Source of the DNA: Smallanthus sonchifolius | Taxonomy: Eukaryota > Streptophyta > Magnoliopsida > Asterales > Asteraceae | Assembly (NCBI GenBank): GCA_023525975.1 | Contig: CM042034.1 | Coordinates: 62,260,279-62,324,278, forward strand | Direction of reading: 5' to 3' | Length of the DNA: 64,000 nucleotides | Part shown: positions 54,606-64,000 of the stretch, piece after piece | Layout: each line of letters opens with the position of its first letter | How positions within the stretch are numbered: position 1 is the first letter of the stretch | Notes under the pieces: model-generated | Told to the model about the DNA's origin: nothing | What the model saw: only the letters and a program-made list of their open reading frames with translations | Database searches by the model: none | Translations under genes and position numbers: made by a program

Positions 54606-55138
54606 ATGGATCTTGAAGAAATTCGAGAAACACAAACAACCGCCGAGGAATTCGGAGCGTCTGATCAACAAGAAGTTGTTGCTGATGAATCAGACATAAA
54701 CACAAGCGTTCGCAGAAGTAGCAGGTCTCGTAAAGAACCTAATAGATACCTATGGCATCTTGAAGCTTCTAAAGTCCTGTTAGTAGCTGAGTCAAATGAC
54801 GAACCTACAAACTACAAATCTGCTATCTCAGATCCTGAATCCGAGAAATGGCTTGAAGCCATGAACGCCGAGATGCAATCTATGCGTGATAATCAGGTCT
54901 GGGACTTGATTGAGCTACCCCCCGGTTCTCGGGCAATAGGGAGCAAATGGATTTTCAAAAGAAAAACCGACATGCATGGTAATATACAAACCTATAAAGT
55001 ACGGCTAGTTGCAAAGGGTTTCATTCAAACTCAAGGTATTGACTATGATGAAACTTTCTCACCCGTTGCTATGATCAAATCGATCAGGATACTGCTTGCC
55101 ATAGCCGCGTACCATGATTACGAGATATGGCAAATGGA
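54606..55138 (+). pseudogene. Copia-2 reverse transcriptase, first part
   Basis: It holds a linker and the first RT blocks (WLEAMNAEMQSM, WIFKRKTDMHGN, RLVAKGF, DYDETFSPV). The coding sequence is interrupted at the MITE, in the middle of the IWQMD/VKAAFLNG block. Confidence 0.92.
55131..55138. repeat. MITE target-site duplication, left
   Basis: CAAATGGA matches 55552-55559. Eight bases is the hAT length. Confidence 0.92.
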
Positions 55139-55551
55139 CAATGTTTTGAAACCCGGACCGGACCGGCTGGTCGGACCGGGAACCGGTGGTCTGACCGGTC
55201 CGGTTACATGTGTTGAACCGTTTCTGCAGCGAACCGGTGGTCGGACCGGTTGAACCGGCGGTCGGACCGGAAACCGGGTGGTCGGACCGGTTGAACCGCT
55301 TGACTATTTTTTTTTTTTAATCTTTTTTAAGTCTCTTGGCTTCTTATTTCGTAGGTAATTGTTAGTTTAAAATTATTGGAATTGACTTGTTGGTGGTTTT
55401 TTAAAGGATTAAAAACTATTTAGACTGATATATTTTTATAATATTTATGACGTCGTCCGGTTCTTAAATCCGGTCCGACCGGTCGGACCGGTTAGACCAG
55501 TGGACCGGTAAGGAGACCGGTTCGACGTCCGGTCCGGTTCTGAAAACATTG
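55139..55551. mobile_element. 413-bp hAT-type MITE in Copia-2 RT
   Basis: The ends are CAATGTTTTGAAACCCGGAC and, reversed, CAATGTTTTCAGAACCGGAC. The 8-bp duplication CAAATGGA flanks it, and hAT elements make 8-bp duplications. GC-rich subterminal zones on both sides carry repeated GGTCGGACCGG and AACCGGTGGTC motifs, which are the kind of sites hAT transposases bind. The centre is AT-rich with no coding capacity, so it needs a transposase from elsewhere. Confidence 0.92.
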
Positions 55552-56370
55552 CAAATGGATGTCAAAGCCGCTTTTCTTAATGGACATCTCTCTGAAGATG
55601 TCTATATGGTTCAGCCTGATGGTTTTGTTGATCCAAAGTATCCTAGTAGGGTCTGCAAACTGAATAAGTCCATTTATGGACTTAAACAGGCATCTCGAAG
55701 CTGGAATCTTCATTTCGATCAGAAAATCAAAGAATTTGGTTTTGTCAAGAATGAAGATGAGCCTTGTGTTTACAGAAAGGCTAGTGGGAGCACTATATCA
55801 TTTCTCATCTTGTATGTGGATGATATACTGATCATTGGAAACAACATCCCTATGCTTGACAAAGTTAAACAATGGTTAGGATCTTGTTTTGCAATGAAGG
55901 ATCTTGGAGAAGCTGCTTACATTCTAGGAATCAAGATCTACAGGGATAGATCTAAGCGGCTTCTAGGGCTAAGTCAGAGTACTTACATAGACAAAATGAG
56001 CGTAGTGGCGGATTCAACCACCGAATCTGAGTATATAGCCGTATCAGATGCTGCTAAGGAATCTGCTTGGATGAAGAAATTCATTACTGACCTCGATGTG
56101 GTTCCGAGTATTCGCCAACCAATCGAGATACTTTGTGATAACACATGTGCTATAGCTCAAGCCAAAGAGCCCAGATCTCATCACAAAGCCAAGCACATTC
56201 AAAGGAAGTTCCACTATATACGGAAAATTGTGGAACGTGGAGACGTCGTGATAAGCAAAGTAGACACAGATCAAAACCTAGCGGACCCGTTCACTAAGCC
56301 GATGACTCAGGAAAAGCATGATCAGCACAGAAATGCTATCGGTCTTAGATTTGCTAGTGATATGTTTTGA
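55552..56370 (+). pseudogene. Copia-2 reverse transcriptase end and RNase H, internal deletion
   Basis: The RT frame resumes with VKAAFLNGHLSEDVYMVQ and has YVDD. Near 55998 the sequence jumps from STYIDKM straight to a VVADSTTESEYIA block of RNase H. The end of RT, the connection and the first catalytic Asp of RNase H are missing, about 150 codons compared with related elements, but the frame is kept. It ends after the HHKAKHI and ADPFTKP motifs. Confidence 0.92.
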
Positions 56371-57232
56371 TTTAGTATTTTGAATGTGCGAACATTTAAA
56401 CAGTTGTACTTTTGAATTCTTTTGGTTTACTGATTTAAATGCAATTCTGAATTCTTATAACTGTGTTCGATTTTAATACGTTTAATCCATGAATCTTATA
56501 TTCTTAATCATACGTAGTCGATCAAAATCATGGGAACGACTCTGAATTAAGACTATTCTGAACTTCGGCTCAAGGAATTGACTCCGAACTTCACAGGCCT
56601 CAATATAAATGACGTTGGATGTAACTCGCATCAAATCATCTTCATGGATCTTTGTCATAAGATGTTTTGCTATTGGTATACTCATTAGTATCCTCTGACC
56701 TGAGATACGTACTAGAACTGTCGTTTACCAAGAACCATTCTTTAATCACTGTCAAACGCTGTCACATAACTGCCAGTCATAAAGACTTTGATTAGGAATA
56801 GTTTTGAAGTTCAGTGGGAGTTGTATGTAGTCAATAAGGGATTCTGTACTCTTGCATTATTTGTAACAGATAAGCATCGTGGCGCCCTCGTTGATTCAAA
56901 CTGGTGAAGTGTAAGGCCTTACCCAAACTTACTGTGTATTTGATTGGACCATTTTGATACTTGATCGAGAATAATAATAATTGAACGCCATATGAGAATG
57001 AACTAAATCCATGTCTCATTGATTCAATTGATGTTTTATACGGAAAGGATGAATGACAACCATTGCCATAAGTCTATTGTCTTGTTTTAGTTAGCTGTTA
57101 CTAACACCGAAATATTTGGTCAATGACTTTAAAGCGTCATACCTTGTTAGAGACAGCCATATGCAGCTAGAGCGCCGCTGACTGTTTGCGTTGATTTATC
57201 GTGGATCGTCCAAGTGGGAGATTGTTGGATTT
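56371..57232 (+). other. Copia-2 3' untranslated region and polypurine tract
   Basis: About 860 non-coding bases lie between RNase H and the 3' LTR. The purine tract AAGTGGGAGAT ends at 57232. Nothing else was recognised. Confidence 0.8.
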
Positions 57233-57957
57233 TATGGACCGACCCGATGGACAACGCGGCTGACCGAGCTATGACCCGTAAGAGTTACACCTAGGGCAAC
57301 GAACATTAAATCCACTTAACCTGCTTAACTGGTAATTACGAACTGTTAGCGAGACGATATATTTTATATATATTCGTTAGACGGGAATTATTATTTATAC
57401 TGGTTTATAAATAATAATTATATATATTGTTTTAATCTTTCATTAAAACATTAAAACGGGTTCAGGCTTTTACATCTCGTATTAGACTATGGGTCCGAAA
57501 ACAATTAGTAGGGTTTATTATTATTATTATTATATAATAATAAACCTAAAATACGTTTTAAAACCTACAACAACAAAAGCAGCCGTATGAGATCTTTTTT
57601 TGTTTTTTCGAAGATAGCAAAACAAAAAAAAGGCTTATGCCCTTTTTGATCTTTCCGGCTAACCGCGCCTACTCGTCTCTCGTGTTGTCAGTTCGTGATC
57701 TAGCATCGGTTCGTTGTACCTAGGTGTCTCAACCAGTTAATCATTAACCACTAAAGTATAATTAATTCCATCAGTAGATTAATTGTTTTTTTTTGTGTTT
57801 GCATGTTTATAACCAGATCCTGTTCGGTTTGTCAGTGCTGTTAAATAGGTTATGATTTTATTTTCCACCGCGTATTTATTAATTAACTGAATTAATTAAT
57901 TTCTCTGCCAAAACCCGTTTTTACAAAAGTCAAACTAATCACCACTAAATCCCGACA
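57233..57957 (+). repeat. Copia-2 3' LTR
   Basis: It begins TGTTGGATTTTATGG and ends AATCCCGACA, and is followed by TAAAG. Confidence 0.93.
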
Positions 57958-58469
57958 TAAAGAACATCTCAAATAGGAATTCAACCTATCAACATATACA
58001 TATAAACAGTTATTGTATATGTCTATGCATACATACATATGAATGTATATGTATATGACTTTATCCACAGATGTATTTACCTCCATCTAGACAGAAATCC
58101 TCCTCTGAGGAAAGTAGACAAAGGATTCCTGTCGCGAACCCTTTTGCTTCTTTTACCCTTTTGTATATTCCCCCAGCTGCCAATGCATTTTTTAGTTTCC
58201 ACACGCGTATGCTTTTCCTTCGCTGCTTTCACGCATTTGCCAAGCTGACTTGGCATCTGCACCTGCTGACCTGGCTTCCGTGCCACTCGTGCCCTTTTTT
58301 GGAGAAATACCAAGTCATCATCATGTTTGACATAAGTTGCTATGTTGGCAAACCAATGTAATAACATGGAAGCCAACACCTCAGCTGCTGACATGGCATG
58401 GTCTACTTCGTCTGCCATGGGCTGGTTCATGGTTTCAGGAGCCATGGGTTCATCTGTATCCAGGCTAAC

Positions 58470-60260
58470 CTGAACATTAACGATAGTGAGCCTGTTAGAC
58501 GGTTCATTGGATTGCCCTATTACTGTTGCCAAAAGTTCTTCCAATAATTCTTCTTTTGTTCTATAAATAAATCATTTTTGTCACATGGGTTTTCGGCTTC
58601 CTTATATTTTCAGCCACGATGCGCGTAAACTAGCAAGAATGTATAGATTAACTTATGGCAAGTCATAATCCTGCACTTTTAGTTGTGTGAAAAACCAAGT
58701 ATTAAAGTGTATACCTGATGCTTGAACTCGGACTCATGGTTGACCATGGTCACTCTTGTGGATTCCTTCCACGACTTCAGAGACGAGTGCACGCCATGTG
58801 GTGTAGTCGCTTGATGAGGGTTGCGTGCAGCAGTCATTTTGTGATAATATGACCTTCAATATTAGAAGTTTACCATTTTAGTAAACACACACAAAAAACT
58901 TATATTTGAAGTACAAAGTAAGTAAAATACATGATATTTGGTTTTTTATGAACTAAAGCTCCAAGAATACATGAATAAACACATTTCAAGTACAATTAAG
59001 ATAAAAATCAATCAGTAAATAAACTATATTGTGTCAAATAAGCATAAATCAAAACTAACTTAACATAATCTATTAGATATGGATACGTATGAAATTATGA
59101 ATGCACGCTATTATGACTTAAATGTAACGATTCACGCATATACAGGATTCCATATATATCTAACTTAAATGTTGACAAATTCCAAAACAATATCAATGTT
59201 TAGATTCCTGGTTTTGGATTGTTTTCTTCGCTTCTTATTTATAAAATTTCCCATGCTTTGCGCTTAATCCAAAAAAATGCATGAGACACGCTCTTGTCGT
59301 ATGATTTAAACTTGAACTCCCTATTTATAAAGTAGCATGACGAATGCATTGACATGTACGTTATTATATCACTAGGGCGTTAAGTCTACATCATGCAAAA
59401 TGTGACACATGTGGAAGTTTAATCGACACAATTTGAATATTGCAGAATATTTTTCAAGAAACTATTTTTTGAATAACCATAAGAATCCATTACCAGAAAA
59501 CTCACACGCCCGCCAACACACTGCTAACCAACAGGGCAGTTGGCCTTCAAAAGGTTATGGCATCAAACCATATATTTTGATCTTTAAAAATATATTATGT
59601 GATGGATTAAACATGAAATAATGCATCATATATATGTAAAAGATGTAGAAACACTATCCTAGTACAAGAACCAAATATCCATCATTGCAAAAATAGTTTC
59701 CATGGTGCAATAATTTGGATACCAGAAAAACTATTTCAAATCAATAATTGAACAAGTTTCAATAACATATATTAAGTATAACTTAAATATAATCAAGCAG
59801 AGGTTATCATAATTTAATTCATCACAAGTTAGAACATTAATACACATACAATTTCATAAATACAGAAATTAGGGCATTCATCACAAGTTTAAAAAATGTT
59901 GATCCAACACAAAATCTATACGATTAAAACAGCAATTCCGTCCGAATCAAACGAAAATGACACATGCAGATACACAATTCAACCAACATTACAATAACAA
60001 ATTCAGTAAACAGGATCAATTTGGATGAACTAAAAGGGCGAAATTAGACAAGGAAACTCACCAGCTTGGGAGTCAGCAAAGAATGTGGATTAGATGATGG
60101 TTGATTTTAAGCAGGAATTGAAAGAGAAACGTGAGAAATTTGTGATGAGATTGAAAGGGGGATGATCTGTGAAAATGGATTTTGGTGAAGATTGCAGGGG
60201 ATTATGAAATCAATCAGAATATTTCTGCTGCAAGTGCAAGTGCAAGTGCAAGGTCTCCTA
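58470..60260 (-). pseudogene. Possible broken host gene, two coding exons and a leader exon
   Basis: On - an untranslated exon may end at 60062 with CTG/GTGAGT. A 41-codon exon runs from the ATG at 58837 to 58715 with donor CAG/GTATAC (motifs MTAARNPHQATTPHG and SLKSWKESTRV). A next exon runs from 58560 (after TTTATAG) to 58470 with donor CAG/GTTAGC and would encode a Glu/Leu-rich stretch (TKEELLEELLATVIGQ). The phases of the two coding exons do not match, so the gene is broken or my splice sites are wrong. Amino-acid use looks natural. I do not recognise the family, and no further exons were found. Confidence 0.3.
58838..60061. other. AT-rich sequence, possible intron of the gene above
   Basis: No coding signal, repeat or RNA gene was recognised over about 1.2 kb. 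Confidence 0.3.
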
Positions 60261-60383
60261 GTACGGCTAGTGGAGACTTGAAGGAAATCTTAATTTAGTA
60301 TATGTATATTTGATTACTTTTATTGGAGTTGGTTTTGTTCGAGCATTTAAGTCCATCAACGAAGCTAGGGGATTTACTCGCCT

Positions 60384-60529
60384 CGCGTTGCGGCGGCGTC
60401 GTCGAAACGTACAACAACTCGAACCGTCCCACGTTGCGGCGCGTCGAAACATATAGTAACTCGAACCACCCCGCATTACGGCGCCGCGTCGAAACGTACA
60501 ACAATTCGAACCGCCCCGCGTTACGACGG
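60384..60529. repeat. GC-rich tandem repeat, about 45-bp period, three units
   Basis: Units of GCGTCGAAACGTACAACAA plus TTCGAACCGCCCCGCGTTAC vary at a few positions. Open frames on both strands through it come from the repeat. It is an unusual GC island in an AT-rich area, about 130 bp upstream of the possible gene's leader. Confidence 0.85.
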
Positions 60530-60880
60530 AGTTTGGTCGAGTTTGGTCGTTTTTCTCCGCGTAATGCAGACCATTCACTCATAACCTGACGTCCGCTATA
60601 GCCAACGATACAAAATAAAAACTCTATTTAACTCCGTTTAAAAAAAATCCCAATATTAATACCGGCTCCGATAATACGAATACCATTTAGATAATAAAAC
60701 GGGTTAAAAACGTATATTATACAAAGTATGAGGGTGAAAAAGAAATTTAGACAAAAATTAAAAAAAATAATAAAAAATTTTTACTGTTCAAATCACTTGG
60801 TCTATCAATATAAGGGATCAATATTGCATAAATATTCAGTCAAACTATAATTTAATTTTCTAGTTTACAAATTTCTTTAA
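60530..60880. other. AT-rich sequence, no gene seen
   Basis: Nothing recognised apart from A-rich runs. Confidence 0.4.
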
Positions 60881-60881
60881 A

Positions 60882-61098
60882 TCTTCTGGTGGAGTGGTAG
60901 ACTCATGACTTATGAGTTTGAGTCTTGCTTCAAACAAATTGTTTCAGGTTGAGTTAAGAGTTTTTCCAGTTATGAGTTTCCTCTTAGATGGATCTCGGGT
61001 TTACAACCCATTGGGAAAGATATGTATAACTCACAAAAGCACCTGGTCTGCTCTTAAAGGGAGTAGGGTTTAAGAAAGTCGCCTTTTAAAAAAAATCT
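60882..61098 (+). repeat. SINE-like repeat
   Basis: TGGTGGAGTGG at 60887-60897 fits the tRNA A-box exactly, and AGTTTGAGTCT at 60915-60925 fits a B-box fairly well. An A-rich tail ends near 61096. The A-to-B distance of 17 bases is shorter than usual, so this may be a damaged SINE or chance. Confidence 0.3.
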
Positions 61099-61605
61099 AA
61101 TGACCTCTCTAAACCTTAGTGTTTTAAAAGAGTTTGTCTCTATTATTGAGTCACCAACCCCAATAGAACATATGTTTATTTTTATTACGGGTTAAATAAA
61201 TATAATGTTATATAATTAGTAAATAAAAAATTACGTTTTTAAAAACCCGTGTTTTACATGTGTTAAATAAATATAATGTAATCGTTTAACACATACACTC
61301 GACAAAATATGTCTACTTTAACGTGACAGTTATAAATTATATTAAGTTAATTTTTAAAACATTTTTTTTACTTGGTATTTTTTTATGTAATTAATAAATG
61401 GTAATCTGTATTAAATTCATTTGTTTAATGGTATAATAGCAATCCATAATTAAATAACAAAATTTCTATAATTAGATTGATATTAAATATTTAAAAATAT
61501 ATTTTTTTCAATATAATATTAAATATGAGAGAGAGACGAAAATCAAAATTAAGATTGAACCACAAGCTGACAAGTGTCCCTTTTTTACTTGTTTATTAAT
61601 ATAGA
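61099..61605 (-). mobile_element. Helitron-like 5' end on the minus strand
   Basis: On - the sequence from 61605 reads A/TCTATATTAATAAACAAG, like plant Helitron 5' ends, which begin TC after a host A. The matching 3' CTRR end to the left was not found with confidence, so the left border is arbitrary. No Rep/helicase is present. Confidence 0.35.
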
Positions 61606-63531
61606 TAGATTTTTCCGTCATAACAACAAACTTTTTAAATGGGTTATGCTAAGCATACCCTTTCCTAATTTTTATTGTTTTACTCTCTTCTTTAAATCTA
61701 AAGTGTTAATTCATATAGTCTCAACCTTTTATTGTTTTTGTTTATTTTGTTCTTTAGCATAAAAAATATATATTTTTTAAAATGTAACATGTTTTTTCAA
61801 ACTTTTTTTAAAATATGTTTTTAATCTATAATGTTTTTTTATATATAAGTTTTTGGTTTAGAAAAAATATTTTTCTTTATTTAAAAAAATATTTGTTTAT
61901 TTATCGTCTAGTAAAAGTGTTTTTTTTTACTTTAAAAAAAATAATGTATGTTATAAATTTTTAATGTATTTTATAAAAAAACAAATATTTTTCCAAGGAG
62001 AGAAACATGAAAAGTGTCGATGTGATTTTTCTATGAGGTATAACAAGTAATAAAGTACGTTTAGTCTAACCTTTTTTCAATATGTTATTCTAAAACTTAA
62101 ATAATAATAATACTACTAATATTACAATTATATTTTTTTTTTCATTTTAGTGAAATTTTTTAACGATTCACGACTAGGGATGACAAATGAACCTGGATTT
62201 GACGGGTAATTCTGAAAGACATAGGACGGGTATTCAGGTACGTAACCTGGTATGTTATTAGGTATATTCAACCCGGTTACTTGAAACATGCATACTCATT
62301 TATCTTAACCATACACGAAAAAAATTTTATTTTTAATTTTATTTCGTTTGTCCTAAGTTAAAAAAGTAATATACTAAGCAACCTGCTTCTTAGTTTTTAC
62401 TATTCTAATTCTTTAGGTAATAAAATTATATAAAAATTGAAAGGATATGCACCTAAGAATCTCAACGGGTATTTTTTAACAAACTAACGAGTATACCTGA
62501 TATTCGTTGGTATATCTGATACCCGATCGCTATGGGACTAAGATAGCAAATGGTAATTAATAATTGGGTACTCAACCCGTATAGAACACAATTCTTCAAC
62601 CGGGTATAAGATTAGGATTAATAACACCCGTCTTATTGATATCGTTGTACTACTGTGAAACATTATGATAAATATATTATCAGAAATTAGAATTTATTCG
62701 GTCCATCTTTAAGTGCTTTGCATGAATCTCATACAATAACAAACTCAAAAGATGTAAATATCATGGTTCTAAAAACCAATTGCTAAACACATGTATCTCG
62801 TTTGGATAAGGGTGAGAAAAAACCGAATTAACCGAAAAAATCGACCCAAACTAAAAATCAACGGTTTGGTTTTGTATATTTTGAAAACCGAAAATTATGG
62901 TCATGTTTCGGTTTTGTACTTTTTGAATACCAAAAACAACGAACCGAACGTATACATATATAATTTTTTTTAAATATATCGTGTCCGCATATATGTGTTA
63001 AACACATTTGCATTATTGTTTTTTACTATAATGTTTATATTTGAATATTAAGTATTTTATAAGAACCTAATAAATTATGAAGCTAAAATATTATAGGTCT
63101 AAATATGTAATAATCAATTAATCATTAATAAAAAAAATGTATTCTAAAAAAATAAAGTCGAATTGGTAAAATCGAAACCAAACGGTTTAAAAAAAAATCA
63201 AAAACCAAACTTTCAGTTTTTGGTTCAATTTTACTCTAACATCAAACTAAACCGACCCGTACATACCCCTAGGTTTATTGATAATCTTTTTTCAATAATT
63301 AGACATGATAGGGTAATTTTATATGTAAATTAAAATAGTTATTTAATCTTGCCTTACGAAAAATTGATATGTGAATTTAGAAGCTTTGTGTATTTTGAAT
63401 ATTTTTTTACGGTTTGACCTTGTATCAATGCTTAACCGTCCAAAATTAATGTGTATACAACAATGAATTATTATAACAATATTACAAAAATATTATATGC
63501 ATCACTTCCACAACATGAGAAATGATGGTTA
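61606..63531. other. AT-rich intergenic sequence, no gene seen
   Basis: T-rich and A-rich runs dominate. GGGTATTCAGGTA-type and AACCGAATTAACCG-type phrases (62200-62300 and 62815-63250) are remnants common in old repeats. Confidence 0.45.
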
Positions 63532-63580
63532 ACTAGAAATTATACCCTGCGTTTCGTTGTGAAAACCGGACCTTAAACGG
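63532..63580 (-). mobile_element. Helitron-like 3' end on the minus strand
   Basis: On - it reads ACGAAACGCAGGGTATAATT, then TCTAGT, resembling a Helitron 3' end with CTAG at 63533-63536. Related sequence (GCGCTCCGTAGCGGG and GGACCTTAAAC) repeats at 63640-63675. The body would extend to the right past the window. Confidence 0.3.
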
Positions 63581-63676
63581 TTAAGTGGTGACATTAACGC
63601 GACAAAGTACAAAATAAAACGTGGTTAAATAAATTTTGTTCTGCGCTCCGTAGCGGGAGGCGGACCTTAAACAGTT

Positions 63677-64000
63677 GAGGCACGTGGCTAAGTACAAAAA
63701 GAAATGTATGAAATTACGGTGACTTGGTTGTGAAGGACAAAACATAGATAAAAGATAGTTAGCTAAAGATACTGATATTTTTCAGTCGCTTTGTAATATC
63801 CCAATTTTTATAAAACGAAAAGGACTAGAATGGAAAATAGCCTAAACTCCAGTTACAGGTTACTTCTTGATAATAACGAATATCAAACCAACAGCAAGGA
63901 CGACTCATCAGGCTCAACATTCGAGGAACCCGATGTAATATCCCGAAATAACGACAAAACAATAAAGGCAGTTACGAGAGCGATTAAAGAAAAGAATAAT
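63677..64000. other. Intergenic sequence at window end, no gene seen
   Basis: It contains TGTAATATCCCAATTTT (63792) and TGTAATATCCCGAAATAA (63933), which resemble the TGTAACATCCC start of Tekay LTRs, so another LTR may start here. Nothing more can be said from this window. Confidence 0.3.

Larger units (their letters stand above)
50253..57957 (+). mobile_element. Copia-2: complete but decayed Ty1/copia element
   Basis: Two similar LTRs of 729 and 725 bp, a tRNA-Met primer site, a 1.4-kb leader, gag, PR-IN-RT-RH remains, a purine tract and TAAAG duplications define it. It carries many stops, frameshifts, a deletion across RT/RNase H, and a hAT-type MITE at 55139-55551. Its Gag and Pol differ clearly from the Sirevirus. 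I do not assign a lineage. Confidence 0.95.

Noticed and set aside
60384..60529. GC-rich repeat as a CpG-island promoter or coding exon
   Set aside because: Open frames exist on both strands because of the 45-bp repeat, and no transcript features could be tied to it.

Overview
The window is a gene-poor, AT-rich stretch of a plant nuclear genome made almost entirely of transposable elements. All four LTR retrotransposon copies with a preserved leader carry a primer-binding site for plant initiator tRNA-Met (TGGTATCAGAGC). The element types are plant-specific: Tekay/Del-like Ty3/gypsy chromoviruses, a Sirevirus-type Ty1/copia element with an extra ORF downstream of pol, a second Ty1/copia family, MITEs and Helitron-like ends. 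The long extra ORF resembles ones I know from daisy-family (Asteraceae) genomes, so Asteraceae is my best guess. That guess is an inference from memory.

Layout. 1-7087: Gypsy-A, a Tekay-like element on + with an intact 1525-codon gag-pol; its 5' LTR is cut by the window start. 7088-18413: no genes; two direct copies of a 2-kb unit, four copies of a 90-bp module next to short-motif arrays, MITEs bounded by (TA)n tracts, and a Helitron-like 3' end. 18414-40571: a Sirevirus-like element on - (LTR, extra ORF, pol, very long gag, primer site, LTR), split by the complete nested chromovirus Gypsy-B (24562-33468, target duplication AGTCT). 40572-48180: foldback repeats, a TATA-bearing promoter-like block, and LTR-like fragments rich in hairpins. 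48180-49678: a second, truncated Sirevirus 5' end whose LTR is the true sister of the LTR at 18650. These two sister LTRs are flanked outside by copies of the same 236-bp sequence. 50253-57957: a decayed Ty1/copia element on + (target duplication TAAAG) carrying a 413-bp hAT-type MITE in its reverse transcriptase. 57958-64000: mostly non-coding, with a possible broken host gene on -, a GC-rich tandem repeat and Helitron-like ends.

Only Gypsy-A encodes an uninterrupted polyprotein; the rest depend on stops being read through or are dead. Several premature stops look like C-to-T (or G-to-A) changes in CAA, CAG, CGA or TGG codons, as expected for methylated, silenced DNA.

The most interesting pattern is that unrelated LTR families here each carry tandem arrays of short palindromes with different sequences. 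The two chromoviruses have theirs at the same place, about 500-670 bp into the LTR. In several arrays the two arms change together so that pairing is kept. The Sirevirus palindrome half-sites (TCAGCAGC/GCTGCTGA) also recur in the spacer between pol and the extra ORF and inside the gag coding sequence.
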